Of a stretch of 6,695 nt of DNA, positions 1 through 6,222 are shown one piece after another. Numbering within the stretch: position 1 is the first letter of the stretch; each line of letters starts with the position of its first letter. The notes under the pieces are model-generated. The model made no database searches and was not told where the DNA came from. It saw nothing but the letters and a program-made list of their open reading frames with translations. The translations under genes were made by a program, and so were the position numbers. The DNA comes from Synergistaceae bacterium (GTDB taxonomy: Bacteria; Synergistota; Synergistia; Synergistales; Aminobacteriaceae), in the NCBI GenBank assembly GCA_017427625.1, contig JAFRSL010000283.1, positions 1 to 6,695 on the forward strand, in the 5' to 3' direction.

Positions 1-24
1 AGTGAAAGAGGAGCTTGGACTCTA

Positions 25-636
25 ATGCACATAATCAGCGCGCTCACTCAATGGCTAGTCGACACGATAGGCCGTATGGGTTACACAGGAATTGTCTCGC
101 TGATGTTCCTTGAGTCATCGTTCTTCCCTTTCCCCAGCGAGGTCGTGATGCCTCCTGCGGGCTATCTCGCGTGGAAAGGCGAAATGTCCCTCACCCTCGT
201 ATTAATCTCAGGAATTGCCGGCAGTCTCTTGGGCGCGCTGTTCAATTACTGGCTTGCGGTGAAATTAGGCCGCCCATTCCTCCTGAAGTACGGAAAATAT
301 TTCTTCGTCTCTCCCGAATCAATCAACAAGGCTGATGATTTCTTTTCGAAGCACGGCCATGTTAGCACCCTAGTTGGCCGACTTCTTCCCGTAATACGTC
401 AATACATCTCACTCCCCGCCGGAATTGCTCGTATGCCGATGAAAACATTTATGCTCTTCACGACAATCGGGGCAGGTGCTTGGGTAGTAGTTCTCACTTT
501 CGCTGGGTATCTTCTGGGCGAACATCAGAACTTGCTGAAGGAATATCTCCACGTCATAACGCTGGCCTGCATAGGACTCGCTGTTGTAATCGCCGGAGGG
601 TACATACTCATACTCAGGAGACGGAGGAAATCATGA
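25..636 (+). CDS. DedA family (VTT/SNARE-associated domain) integral membrane protein
   Basis: This is a 203-residue inner-membrane protein of the DedA family, about the usual family length. DedA relatives are implicated in flipping undecaprenyl phosphate and other lipids across the membrane and in envelope and proton-motive-force homeostasis; the exact substrate here is unknown. Visible hallmarks are the N-terminal re-entrant segment [20 protein letters not shown] (residues 28-47, acidic E30 and E39) and the [16 protein letters not shown] block (118-133), whose arginines R119 and R125 are family-conserved. Hydrophobic stretches lie at about 55-80, 140-165 and 175-197, and the C-terminus is a basic RRRRKS tail, expected to be cytoplasmic. 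The ATG at 25 is preceded by AAAGAGGAG (5-13), a good Shine-Dalgarno. The stop overlaps the comM start (ATGA), which implies translational coupling. Some databases label such proteins alkaline phosphatase; nothing here supports that activity. Confidence 0.93.
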   Translation: MHIISALTQWLVDTIGRMGYTGIVSLMFLESSFFPFPSEVVMPPAGYLAWKGEMSLTLVLISGIAGSLLGALFNYWLAVKLGRPFLLKYGKYFFVSPESINKADDFFSKHGHVSTLVGRLLPVIRQYISLPAGIARMPMKTFMLFTTIGAGAWVVVLTFAGYLLGEHQNLLKEYLHVITLACIGLAVVIAGGYILILRRRRKS

Positions 637-2138
637 GCGGTATTCCGGGCGTAACACTGCGGGGAATGGAGGCTCTTCCGGTTGAAGTTGAGGTTGAGAT
701 TACTGGAGGGCTTTTTGCGATTTCGATTGTCGGAATGCCGGACGTTGCAATCCGTGAGTCGCGGGAACGTGTGAAAGCTGCCTTGCGTTCTCTCGGACTC
801 AACCTGAAGGGCAAAATCGCCGTCAATCTTGCCCCTGCTGACGTTCCGAAAGAGGGCGCGCTTCTTGACCTTCCCATCGCTCTCGGAATGATCAAGGCAA
901 CTGGTGCGCTCAAGGAATGCCCCAAAGCTCTCTACATGGGCGAGCTTGCACTTGACGGAAGATTGCGGAGGGTAAGGGGCGCTGTTCCGGCGGCGTTTCT
1001 TGCGAGGAAGATGGGGATTCCTCTCTACATTCCTTCGGCAAACGCTGAGGAGGTCGCATTAGTTCAGGGAGTTGAGGCATATTGCGCGGACAACCTCGCC
1101 GAACTCGTAATGATGCTGAGAGGTGAGGAGCCTTCGAGACCATTGCCTCCTGCTTACGTCCCTGACCTTCCCGCGAGTGCTGAGACTGATTTTGCGGACA
1201 TAAAGGGACAGATTCAAGCCAAACGTGCCGCAGAAATCGCAGCAGCAGGACATCACAACCTCCTTCTCGTTGGTTCGCCGGGAAGTGGAAAGACAATGAT
1301 TGCGAAAGCTATGGCCGGGATTTTGCCACCTCTTACTGACGATGAGCTTGTTGAAACGATGATGATTCGTAGTACATTGGGAATGGAAACTAAGGCTGGG
1401 CGTGAGAGACCTTTCAGGACAGTTCACTTCACGGCAAGCACTGTGTCAATCTGCGGAGGAGGAAACGACTTGAGGCCTGGTGAAGTCTCACTCGCACACA
1501 GGGGAGTGTTGTTCCTCGACGAGTATACGGAGTTCAGGCGCGATTTGACGGAGAGCTTACGCGCACCCATTGAAGACGGTGAAATTCACGTTAGCCGGGC
1601 TACAGGTTCGGTAACATATCCGTCGCGGGTGCTTCTCGTTCTTGCGGCAAACCCATGCGCCTGCGGTTACCTCGGAGACCCGGTAACACCCTGCAAGTGT
1701 TCGGCGACAGAGATCGAACGCTACAAACGCAAACTCTCAGGCCCCATCATGGACAGGATTGACCTCCAGATTGCAGTCCCAAGATTAACGCCGCAGGAAT
1801 TATTGAGGATTGACGAAAACGGAAAGCCCCCCGAAACCAGCGCAGTAATCCGTGAACGTGTAGTCCGCGCGAGAAAGATTCAGCTCGAACGTTGGCAGGA
1901 ATACGGCCTCACATGCAACGCCGAAATCCCCGAAAAGCTCGTCAAGAAATGCCTCACTCTCGACGATGATACTCGCTCATATCTTGCGACGATGGCATCA
2001 AAAATCAACTTGTCAGGAAGAGGACTAAGCCGCGTTCTCAAAGTTGCGAGGACGATTGCTGACCTTTTGGGCGAGGAGAGCATTCAGAAGAAGCACGTTG
2101 CCGAAGCATTGATGTACCGCCAGATAAATGAAAGGTGA
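633..2138 (+). CDS. comM: ComM/YifB family AAA+ ATPase (Mg-chelatase-like)
   Basis: This 501-residue protein is full length for the YifB/ComM family. ComM is a hexameric helicase that promotes branch migration during natural transformation; many species without known competence also carry it, so its role here is inferred. Domains in order: an N-terminal Lon-protease-like (ChlI) fold at about 18-165 with [11 protein letters not shown] (65-75), the AAA+ core with Walker A GSPGSGKT (214-221) and Walker B VLFLDE (292-297), a four-cysteine cluster C342/C344/C354/C356, the [10 protein letters not shown] motif (369-378) with a likely arginine finger, and a C-terminal Mg-chelatase domain ending [10 protein letters not shown]. 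The open frame extends upstream to a TTG at 480, but the true start is the ATG at 633: GGAGG (623-627) lies 5 nt upstream and family similarity begins there. The Walker B tail reads DEYTEF where the family usually has DELPEF. It is coupled to the upstream dedA gene through the ATGA overlap. Confidence 0.95.
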   Translation: MSGIPGVTLRGMEALPVEVEVEITGGLFAISIVGMPDVAIRESRERVKAALRSLGLNLKGKIAVNLAPADVPKEGALLDLPIALGMIKATGALKECPKALYMGELALDGRLRRVRGAVPAAFLARKMGIPLYIPSANAEEVALVQGVEAYCADNLAELVMMLRGEEPSRPLPPAYVPDLPASAETDFADIKGQIQAKRAAEIAAAGHHNLLLVGSPGSGKTMIAKAMAGILPPLTDDELVETMMIRSTLGMETKAGRERPFRTVHFTASTVSICGGGNDLRPGEVSLAHRGVLFLDEYTEFRRDLTESLRAPIEDGEIHVSRATGSVTYPSRVLLVLAANPCACGYLGDPVTPCKCSATEIERYKRKLSGPIMDRIDLQIAVPRLTPQELLRIDENGKPPETSAVIRERVVRARKIQLERWQEYGLTCNAEIPEKLVKKCLTLDDDTRSYLATMASKINLSGRGLSRVLKVARTIADLLGEESIQKKHVAEALMYRQINER

Positions 2139-2145
2139 GTAAAAG

Positions 2146-2363
2146 CGACCCCTCCGTAAAGGCAACCCCTCCGCTTCACTTCGTTCAGCACCTCCCCTTG
2201 TCAGGGGCGGCAAAAACATCGCAACAACGCAGCTTTTCTCACGCCCCCTGAGAAGGGGGAGAGGGCCACGCAGTGGCGAGGGGGTCTCCTTCCCCAGAGA
2301 GCCAACTTGTGGGCGAAGGGTCTCCTTTCCCAGAAAGAGCCATGAAGTGGGCGAGGGGGTCTC
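2146..2363. repeat. Composite intergenic repeat of palindromic C/G-rich units
   Basis: The stretch between the convergent comM and wzz genes is made of one repeated unit type. One forward copy (about 2165-2210) runs ACCCCTCCGCTTCACTTC onwards and ends in the hairpin CCCCT-TGTC-AGGGG (2194-2207). About 30 nt later an inverted copy (2242-2288) reads, on the - strand, ACCCCCTCGCCACTGCGT onwards and ends in the hairpin CCCCCT-GAGA-AGGGGG (2244-2259). It also contains the small palindrome GCCAC-GCA-GTGGC (2265-2277). Two more reverse-oriented, diverged copies follow directly (2289-2324 and 2325-2363). A short direct repeat ACCCCTCCG occurs at 2148 and 2165. The design resembles interspersed palindromic elements of the REP or MITE kind. 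No transposase gene is present. The hairpins may also help end transcription from both sides, but none has a clear U-tract. Other genomic copies cannot be checked from this window. Confidence 0.75.
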
Positions 2364-2364
2364 A
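2273..2364 (-). repeat. Imperfect tandem repeat, period 36-38 bp, inside the composite element
   Basis: Three successive copies of GTGGGCGAGGGGGTCTC-like sequence begin at 2273, 2309 and 2347. The intervening parts also match: CTTCCCCAGAGAGCCAACTT versus CTTTCCCAGAAAGAGCCATG. Each complete copy can fold a small hairpin pairing GGTCTC with GAGCC. The copies differ at several positions and abut without unique spacers, so they look like decayed duplicates of the same unit. The array ends about 12 bp before the wzz stop codon. Confidence 0.7.
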
Positions 2365-2375
2365 TTACTCAATGA

Positions 2376-3572
2376 TTAGTCGTCGTAGTATTCGCCGGAC
2401 TCTTCGTTCCTTTTCTGTATCATGTACTTGACGAACACCCACCCGCATGACAGGAAGAACCCCAAGAACGTCCCCATGATCATGATCTGAGCACGCTTTG
2501 GCTTGTACTTCCAGTCTGGAGGAGTCGCGGGGTCAACTATCTGAACGGTCGAGAGATCGCTTGCCTCTGAGAGTTTTGCAGTCTCGTACTGACTCAGCAT
2601 ACGCTCGTACTTTGCGTTTGCGAACCTCATTGCTCTTTCGTAGCGCATGTACTCAACACTCAGTTCCGGAACGTTCCCCAACGATGACAGTATATCGCCG
2701 GAAAAGACTTTCCCCTGCCTCTGCTCCGTCTTCCTCTGTTCCTCCTCAAGCCTGTGAAGCTCCCTCGTCATTGCATCAAGCTGAGAGTTTGCGAGTTTGA
2801 GACGAGGATTGTCCTTCCTTGCATAGCTCGAAAGTGAGGAGATTTCAACGTTCTTCGCGGCTATCTGGCCTCTGAGGCTTGCTATCGAGCCGAGAAGTGC
2901 TGCCGTCTGTGAACCCAACGCCAATACTCCGCTGTTCTGCTGGTACTTCATCATCGCGTTCTCCGCGTCGCTGAGTTCCTGCTGTGCCTGCATGAGCTGG
3001 TTCTCGAAGAATGTTCGCTCCTCCTGCGCGTCAATGAATGACATCTCTCGCAACTTAATCTGCAGCTGGTTCACAAATTCGTTGGCTATGTCTGCGGCTT
3101 TCTGAGGGTCTTTATCGAGGTATGCTATGCTTACGATTCCGCTCATTGAATCTTCGTTGGTCTCAAGAGTGTTCAGCACTACTCTTCTCGCATCAAGGCG
3201 TCTCTCTATCTCGTTTTCTTCCATGAGATTGAACTTGTCGATGATAGCGTCAACAACTGTGTCGCCCTTGAGGACTCCTAGAACCATTCCTCCAGTTGTA
3301 GCCTTAGTTGGAAGACCGGCCATGCTGGCGAGACCTCCGAGACCTCCAAGCATCGAACTGAGACCGCCGCCGCTCCCTGCACCTGGTGGAAGTATCCTGC
3401 ATTCAGCCCTGTAGATGAACGGTGCGAGGAACGCGTAGGTCGTAGCTATTGCGCCGAAAATGAACGTTATCAGGAATATGAAGCCCCTTCGCTTCCAAAG
3501 ATTTTGTGCTACTTCGAAAAGGTCTATCTCTTCTTCCTCTTCATAGCGTGCGTCATAATGCTCATATGGCAT
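2376..3572 (-). CDS. wzz: Wzz/chain-length-determinant family polysaccharide co-polymerase
   Basis: This is a 398-residue inner-membrane protein that would set chain length of, or help export, a surface polysaccharide (O-antigen, capsule or exopolysaccharide). Architecture: an acidic cytoplasmic N-terminus (EEEEEIDLFE), TM1 at about 31-53, a glycine-rich stretch at about 64-88 after ILPPG, a long periplasmic Wzz domain with coiled-coil-rich helices (about 177-283), a VPEL-SVEYMRYERA segment (about 301-316), the proline-rich DPATPPDWKYKPKR motif (347-360) and TM2 at about 362-385. There is no Walker motif after TM2, so no fused tyrosine-kinase domain; the tail ends EYYDD. The frame can start at a GTG (3593), but I prefer the ATG at 3572: it has AAAGGA about 12 nt upstream, whereas the GTG has no Shine-Dalgarno and would lie only some 11 nt from the predicted transcript start. 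It lies downstream of the racemase gene, with its own promoter candidate. No wzx, wzy or sugar-synthesis genes are seen here. Confidence 0.9.
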   Translation of the reverse strand: MPYEHYDARYEEEEEIDLFEVAQNLWKRRGFIFLITFIFGAIATTYAFLAPFIYRAECRILPPGAGSGGGLSSMLGGLGGLASMAGLPTKATTGGMVLGVLKGDTVVDAIIDKFNLMEENEIERRLDARRVVLNTLETNEDSMSGIVSIAYLDKDPQKAADIANEFVNQLQIKLREMSFIDAQEERTFFENQLMQAQQELSDAENAMMKYQQNSGVLALGSQTAALLGSIASLRGQIAAKNVEISSLSSYARKDNPRLKLANSQLDAMTRELHRLEEEQRKTEQRQGKVFSGDILSSLGNVPELSVEYMRYERAMRFANAKYERMLSQYETAKLSEASDLSTVQIVDPATPPDWKYKPKRAQIMIMGTFLGFFLSCGWVFVKYMIQKRNEESGEYYDD

Positions 3573-3610
3573 GTTTGAATCAAATCCTTTCACTGAGATT
3601 TTTTTGCAAG

Positions 3611-3619
3611 ATTATATCA
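3611..3619 (-). promoter_or_regulatory. Extended -10 promoter for wzz (TGATATAAT)
   Basis: Read on the - strand, this is TGATATAAT, a perfect extended -10 (TGNTATAAT), located right after the racemase stop codon. I see no good -35 at 17 bp, as is common for extended -10 promoters. Transcription would start near 3604, giving a leader of about 30 nt that includes the AAAGGA ribosome-binding site of the ATG at 3572. Confidence 0.55.
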
Positions 3620-4324
3620 TTACACACCATAAAGCACACGAATGCACGCATCACTCAGTGCCTTGAGGCTTGAGACCTGTCTGTCTTTCTGAAGCCCCGA
3701 AGCCTCGTAAGCAAGCGGCAGCTCCGTACACCCCATCGTAACAGGAACGTCGCGCTCCTTCCAGAGTTCCTCAACAACACCGCGCATTAACTCACCAGCT
3801 TCGGCCATGTCTCCGGCTTTGACCCGCCTGACGCACAACTGAACACGTTCCTGCTGTTCCGGCGATGGCTTGAGGAAGTGATACTGCATCTTCTCAGCGC
3901 AAGCAGGGTAGATCATGCTCTTCTGTGTCCCGTCTGTCGCAAGAAGCCAAGAACAATTTCCCTTGCTTAATTCCTTTGCGGCCTCAACAGTTGCCTCGAC
4001 TATGTGAATCAGCGGTACAGGAAGTTCGTCTCTGAATCTGTCGATGAAGTAGTGGGCAGTGTTGCATGGAACGGCGAGAACATCAGCTCCCCATTCCGCG
4101 AGCTTGAAGAGATTCCGGCGAATAACGGGGAGAGGGTCAGGGCCGATTCCCATAAGGCCGTCGCTTCTGTCGGGGGTCTCAGGGTCTGAGAGCATGATGA
4201 TTTTGGGATGCTGTGAGTCGTTTTCGGCGGGGCAGTCGCGGGCTAATATGCGGAGAAATTCGGCGCAGGCTGCCGGGCCCATTCCTCCGAGTACACCGAG
4301 TGTTTTTAACGGACGTGATGACAT
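3620..4324 (-). CDS. Aspartate/glutamate racemase family protein
   Basis: This 234-residue cytosolic protein belongs to the cofactor-independent two-cysteine Asp/Glu racemase family (the RacD/YgeA-like group). Such enzymes interconvert L- and D-amino acids, typically aspartate or glutamate, by a two-base mechanism. Seen here: N-terminal GVLGGMGPAA (10-19), the first catalytic cysteine in PCNTAH (C87), LLATDGTQKSMIYP (127-140), and the second catalytic cysteine in MGCTELPL (C199). Both cysteines are intact, so the enzyme is likely active; substrate specificity cannot be read from sequence. It is not MurI, which has different motifs, although supplying D-amino acids to the wall remains possible. 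The frame can be extended to a TTG at 4342, but that codon overlaps the Shine-Dalgarno AAGGAGGTA (4331-4339); the ATG at 4324 lies 6 nt after it and matches the family N-terminus. It is divergent from cstA and followed by wzz. Confidence 0.92.
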   Translation of the reverse strand: MSSRPLKTLGVLGGMGPAACAEFLRILARDCPAENDSQHPKIIMLSDPETPDRSDGLMGIGPDPLPVIRRNLFKLAEWGADVLAVPCNTAHYFIDRFRDELPVPLIHIVEATVEAAKELSKGNCSWLLATDGTQKSMIYPACAEKMQYHFLKPSPEQQERVQLCVRRVKAGDMAEAGELMRGVVEELWKERDVPVTMGCTELPLAYEASGLQKDRQVSSLKALSDACIRVLYGV

Positions 4325-4330
4325 GAAAAT

Positions 4331-4339
4331 TACCTCCTT
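4331..4339 (-). promoter_or_regulatory. Strong ribosome-binding site that fixes the racemase start
   Basis: On the - strand this reads AAGGAGGTA, a near-perfect anti-16S match, 6 nt before the ATG at 4324. It rules out the longer TTG-initiated reading, which would start at the edge of this motif. Confidence 0.85.
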
Positions 4340-4351
4340 CAAAATTTACAC

Positions 4352-4379
4352 TTGATTATATTTGGGGATAGATTAAAAT
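4352..4379 (+). promoter_or_regulatory. Candidate promoter for cstA
   Basis: TTGATT (4352-4357) and TAAAAT (4374-4379) are separated by 16 bp and match the sigma-70 consensus at 4 of 6 and 5 of 6 positions. The transcript would start near 4386, about 38 nt before the ATG at 4424. The call is based only on consensus in an A/T-rich divergent region, where chance matches are common. Confidence 0.4.
4355..4360 (-). promoter_or_regulatory. Candidate -10 box for the racemase gene
   Basis: The - strand reads TATAAT here, a perfect -10 hexamer. A start near 4348 would leave a leader of about 24 nt carrying the AAGGAGG ribosome-binding site. The best -35 candidates (TAAAAT at 17 bp, TGTAAA at 19 bp) are weak. 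It overlaps the proposed cstA -35, so the two divergent promoters might compete. Confidence 0.4.
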
Positions 4380-4423
4380 TTTACACATACTATCATATTT
4401 TTGCAGAAGGGAGAAAAAACTTC

Positions 4424-5941
4424 ATGTATTCATTTATTGGCGGCCTTGTACTTCTCATACTCGGCTACATGATCTACGGCGCGATAGTCAACAAGGTATT
4501 CGGGCCAGACGACAGGAAGACACCCTGCGTTGAGCACCCGGACGGAGTCGACTTCGTACCCATTTCGGCGGGAAGGGCTTTCCTCATTCAGCTACTCAAC
4601 ATTGCGGGTCTTGGGCCTATATTCGGTGCTTTGACCGGCGCAATCTGGGGGCCTCAGGTCTATCTCTGGATAGTCTTCGGAACGATCTTCGCGGGTGCTG
4701 TCCATGATTACCTCGTTGGAATGCTCTCAATCAGGAACGACGGTGCAAGCGTCTCAGAGATTACCGGAAAATATCTCGGAGGCTTCATGCTTCAGGTCAT
4801 GAGACTGTTCTCGGTCGTACTCCTCGTTATGGTCGGCGTTGTCTTCATGGTAGGGCCGGCCGGCTTGCTCGCTCTCATGATTACTCAGGGAACAAGCGGT
4901 GCGGTAGGTGCTGCGGGTGGTGCTCCTGCGACGTTCATGGGCTACAGCGCGGGTGAATGGACGAAGATACTCACGGTCGTAATCCTCGTCTACTACTTCC
5001 TCGCAACACTCCTTCCGATCGACAAGGTAATCGGCAAAATCTATCCCGTCTTCGGCCTCTGCTTGATCTTCATGGCAATCGGAATCGGCGGAATGACCGT
5101 CTACAATCACCTTCAGGGAACGAAGCCGATGATCGAGCTTTGGGAAGGTCTCTACAACATGCACCCTAAGGCTGACTCGATGCCTATATGGCCGCTCATG
5201 TTCATCACGGTTGCCTGCGGAGCGATTTCGGGCTTCCACGCAACGCAGTCCCCGATGATGGCGAGATGTTTGACTTCAGAGCGTCAGGGAAGGTTCGTAT
5301 TCTACGGCGCAATGGTTGCTGAGGGTATCATCGCTTTGATTTGGGCAAGCGCAGGTATAGCGTTCTACAATGCGACTGACGGCAGCTTCTCAACGGCTGG
5401 ACTTCTCGCGGTCGGCGGAGGAAACTCAACGAGCGTCTACCAGATCTCCGTCGGACTTCTTGGGCCTATAGGGAGCATTCTCGCACTTCTCGGCGTTGTT
5501 GCGTGCCCGATCACGTCAGGTGATACGGCATTCAGGAGCGCAAGACTCACCCTTGCTGACTGGTTCAAGATTGACCAGAAGGGAATGACACCGAGACTCT
5601 TCCTTGCAGTCCCGTTACTTGCGGCGGGCTATGCGATCTCGTTCCTTGATTACGGTATCGTATGGCGTTACTTCTCATGGTCGAACCAGACGCTTGCAAT
5701 GATAGCTTTGTGGGCGGGAGCAGTGTACCTTTGCAGGAACGTCGGCGCAGGAAAGGGATTCATCGCGGCGATTCCGGCAACGTTCATGTCGGCGGTCAGC
5801 GTAACATACTTCTGCATTGCCCCCGAGTGCTACTTGATGCTTGACAGGACTCTCGCTTACGGAATCGGTGTAGCTGTTGCGGTGGTGTTCTTCGCGATTT
5901 ACTGGATCAGGGTATACTCACCTGAGTCGAAGAAAGCGTAA
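4424..5941 (+). CDS. cstA: CstA family carbon starvation protein / putative pyruvate (or peptide) transporter
   Basis: This 505-residue polytopic inner-membrane protein belongs to the CstA family, whose E. coli members CstA and BtsT are linked to peptide and pyruvate uptake. It is shorter than the roughly 700-residue E. coli proteins, as are many anaerobe homologues. Family segments: LLNIAGLGPIFGALTGAIWGP (57-77), GTIFAGAVHDYLVGMLSIRNDGAS (86-109), GAISGFHATQSPMMARCL (266-283), CPITSGDTAFRSARLTLAD (361-379) and WRYFSWSNQTLAMIALW (414-430). I count at least twelve hydrophobic stretches, so probably 12 or more membrane helices. The frame opens at 4352, but the ATG at 4424 is chosen: AGAAGGGAG lies about 10 nt upstream and MYSFIGGLVLLILGY begins the first membrane helix, whereas the extension is charged and unlike the family. 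The real substrate (pyruvate, peptides or another) is inferred only. The usual E. coli partner ybdD is absent; an HMA protein follows 5 bp downstream. Confidence 0.92.
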   Translation: MYSFIGGLVLLILGYMIYGAIVNKVFGPDDRKTPCVEHPDGVDFVPISAGRAFLIQLLNIAGLGPIFGALTGAIWGPQVYLWIVFGTIFAGAVHDYLVGMLSIRNDGASVSEITGKYLGGFMLQVMRLFSVVLLVMVGVVFMVGPAGLLALMITQGTSGAVGAAGGAPATFMGYSAGEWTKILTVVILVYYFLATLLPIDKVIGKIYPVFGLCLIFMAIGIGGMTVYNHLQGTKPMIELWEGLYNMHPKADSMPIWPLMFITVACGAISGFHATQSPMMARCLTSERQGRFVFYGAMVAEGIIALIWASAGIAFYNATDGSFSTAGLLAVGGGNSTSVYQISVGLLGPIGSILALLGVVACPITSGDTAFRSARLTLADWFKIDQKGMTPRLFLAVPLLAAGYAISFLDYGIVWRYFSWSNQTLAMIALWAGAVYLCRNVGAGKGFIAAIPATFMSAVSVTYFCIAPECYLMLDRTLAYGIGVAVAVVFFAIYWIRVYSPESKKA

Positions 5942-5946
5942 CGGCC

Positions 5947-6162
5947 ATGAAGAAGGTTGTACACGTTGAGGGCATGGGCTGTCAGAACTGCGTAAAGCAC
6001 GTCAAGGAAGCTCTCGAAGGTCTTGACGGTGTTTCGGGCGCTGAAGTGAGCCTTGAGACGAACACGGCGGTGATCACGCTGACGAAAGATGTTGCTGACA
6101 CGGCGATAATCGCGGCGGTTGATGAGGCCGGGTATGATGTCAGCAAGATAGAAGCTGCGTAG
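5947..6162 (+). CDS. Small heavy-metal-associated (HMA) domain protein, CopZ-like
   Basis: This 71-residue protein consists of a single HMA/ferredoxin-like beta-alpha-beta-beta-alpha-beta domain, the normal length of copper chaperones such as CopZ. The metal-binding loop is GMGCQNCV (residues 9-16, cysteines C12 and C15), and the C-terminal AVDEAGYDV matches the family end. It would be cytosolic and bind Cu(I) or a similar soft metal. The start ATG lies 5 nt after the cstA stop, and I see no good Shine-Dalgarno, so translation is probably coupled to cstA. No copper-exporting P-type ATPase or metal regulator is visible nearby, which is unusual for a copper chaperone. A strong terminator follows immediately, so it appears to be the last gene of the cstA operon. 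Confidence 0.9.
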   Translation: MKKVVHVEGMGCQNCVKHVKEALEGLDGVSGAEVSLETNTAVITLTKDVADTAIIAAVDEAGYDVSKIEAA

Positions 6163-6172
6163 AAATTTTGAG

Positions 6173-6205
6173 CAAGCTGTGCGGGAAACTGTGCAGCTTG
6201 TTTTT
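6173..6205 (+). terminator. Rho-independent terminator of the cstA-HMA operon
   Basis: CAAGCTGTGCGG (6173-6184) pairs with CTGTGCAGCTTG (6189-6200) over 12 base pairs, three of them G-U, closed by a GAAA tetraloop (6185-6188). It is followed by TTTTTGTT. It begins 10 nt after the HMA stop codon and ends only 3 nt before the ribosome-binding site of the next gene. Confidence 0.85.
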
Positions 6206-6208
6206 GTT

Positions 6209-6217
6209 AAGGAGGAG
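6209..6217 (+). promoter_or_regulatory. Strong ribosome-binding site of the glycosyltransferase gene
   Basis: AAGGAGGAG sits 5 nt before the ATG at 6223 and decides the start of the partial gene that runs off the window. It is the strongest Shine-Dalgarno on the + strand here and starts right after the terminator T-run. Confidence 0.8.
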
Positions 6218-6222
6218 ATTTT

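Noticed and set aside
480..632. Upstream TTG-initiated extension of comM by 51 residues
   Set aside because: The extension lies within dedA in another frame and has no family similarity. The ATG at 633 has a strong Shine-Dalgarno and the conserved N-terminus.
910..1427. Two overlapping antisense open frames inside comM (910-1296 and 1059-1427, - strand)
   Set aside because: They are low-complexity, arginine/serine/proline-rich translations with no recognisable domain or ribosome-binding site, lying opposite a strongly conserved gene.
2194..2259. The C/G hairpins at 2194-2207 and 2244-2259 as classical Rho-independent terminators
   Set aside because: Neither is followed by a convincing T-run in the direction of comM or wzz, so I list them only as parts of the repeat.
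2273..2364. CRISPR array suggested by repeats spaced 36-38 bp
   Set aside because: The repeated unit fills the whole period, with no unique spacers. Copies are diverged, there are only three, and no cas genes are nearby.
2025..2372. 115-residue - strand open frame through the intergenic repeat into the comM 3' end
   Set aside because: The translation is a direct read of the repeat units (TPSPLRGPLPLLRGRE-like) and continues antisense into comM. It has no protein family signature and is a by-product of the repeat.
4754..5239. 161-residue - strand open frame opposite cstA
   Set aside because: It is rich in H, R, E and D, as expected from the complement of a hydrophobic membrane-protein gene. 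It has no motif or start signals.
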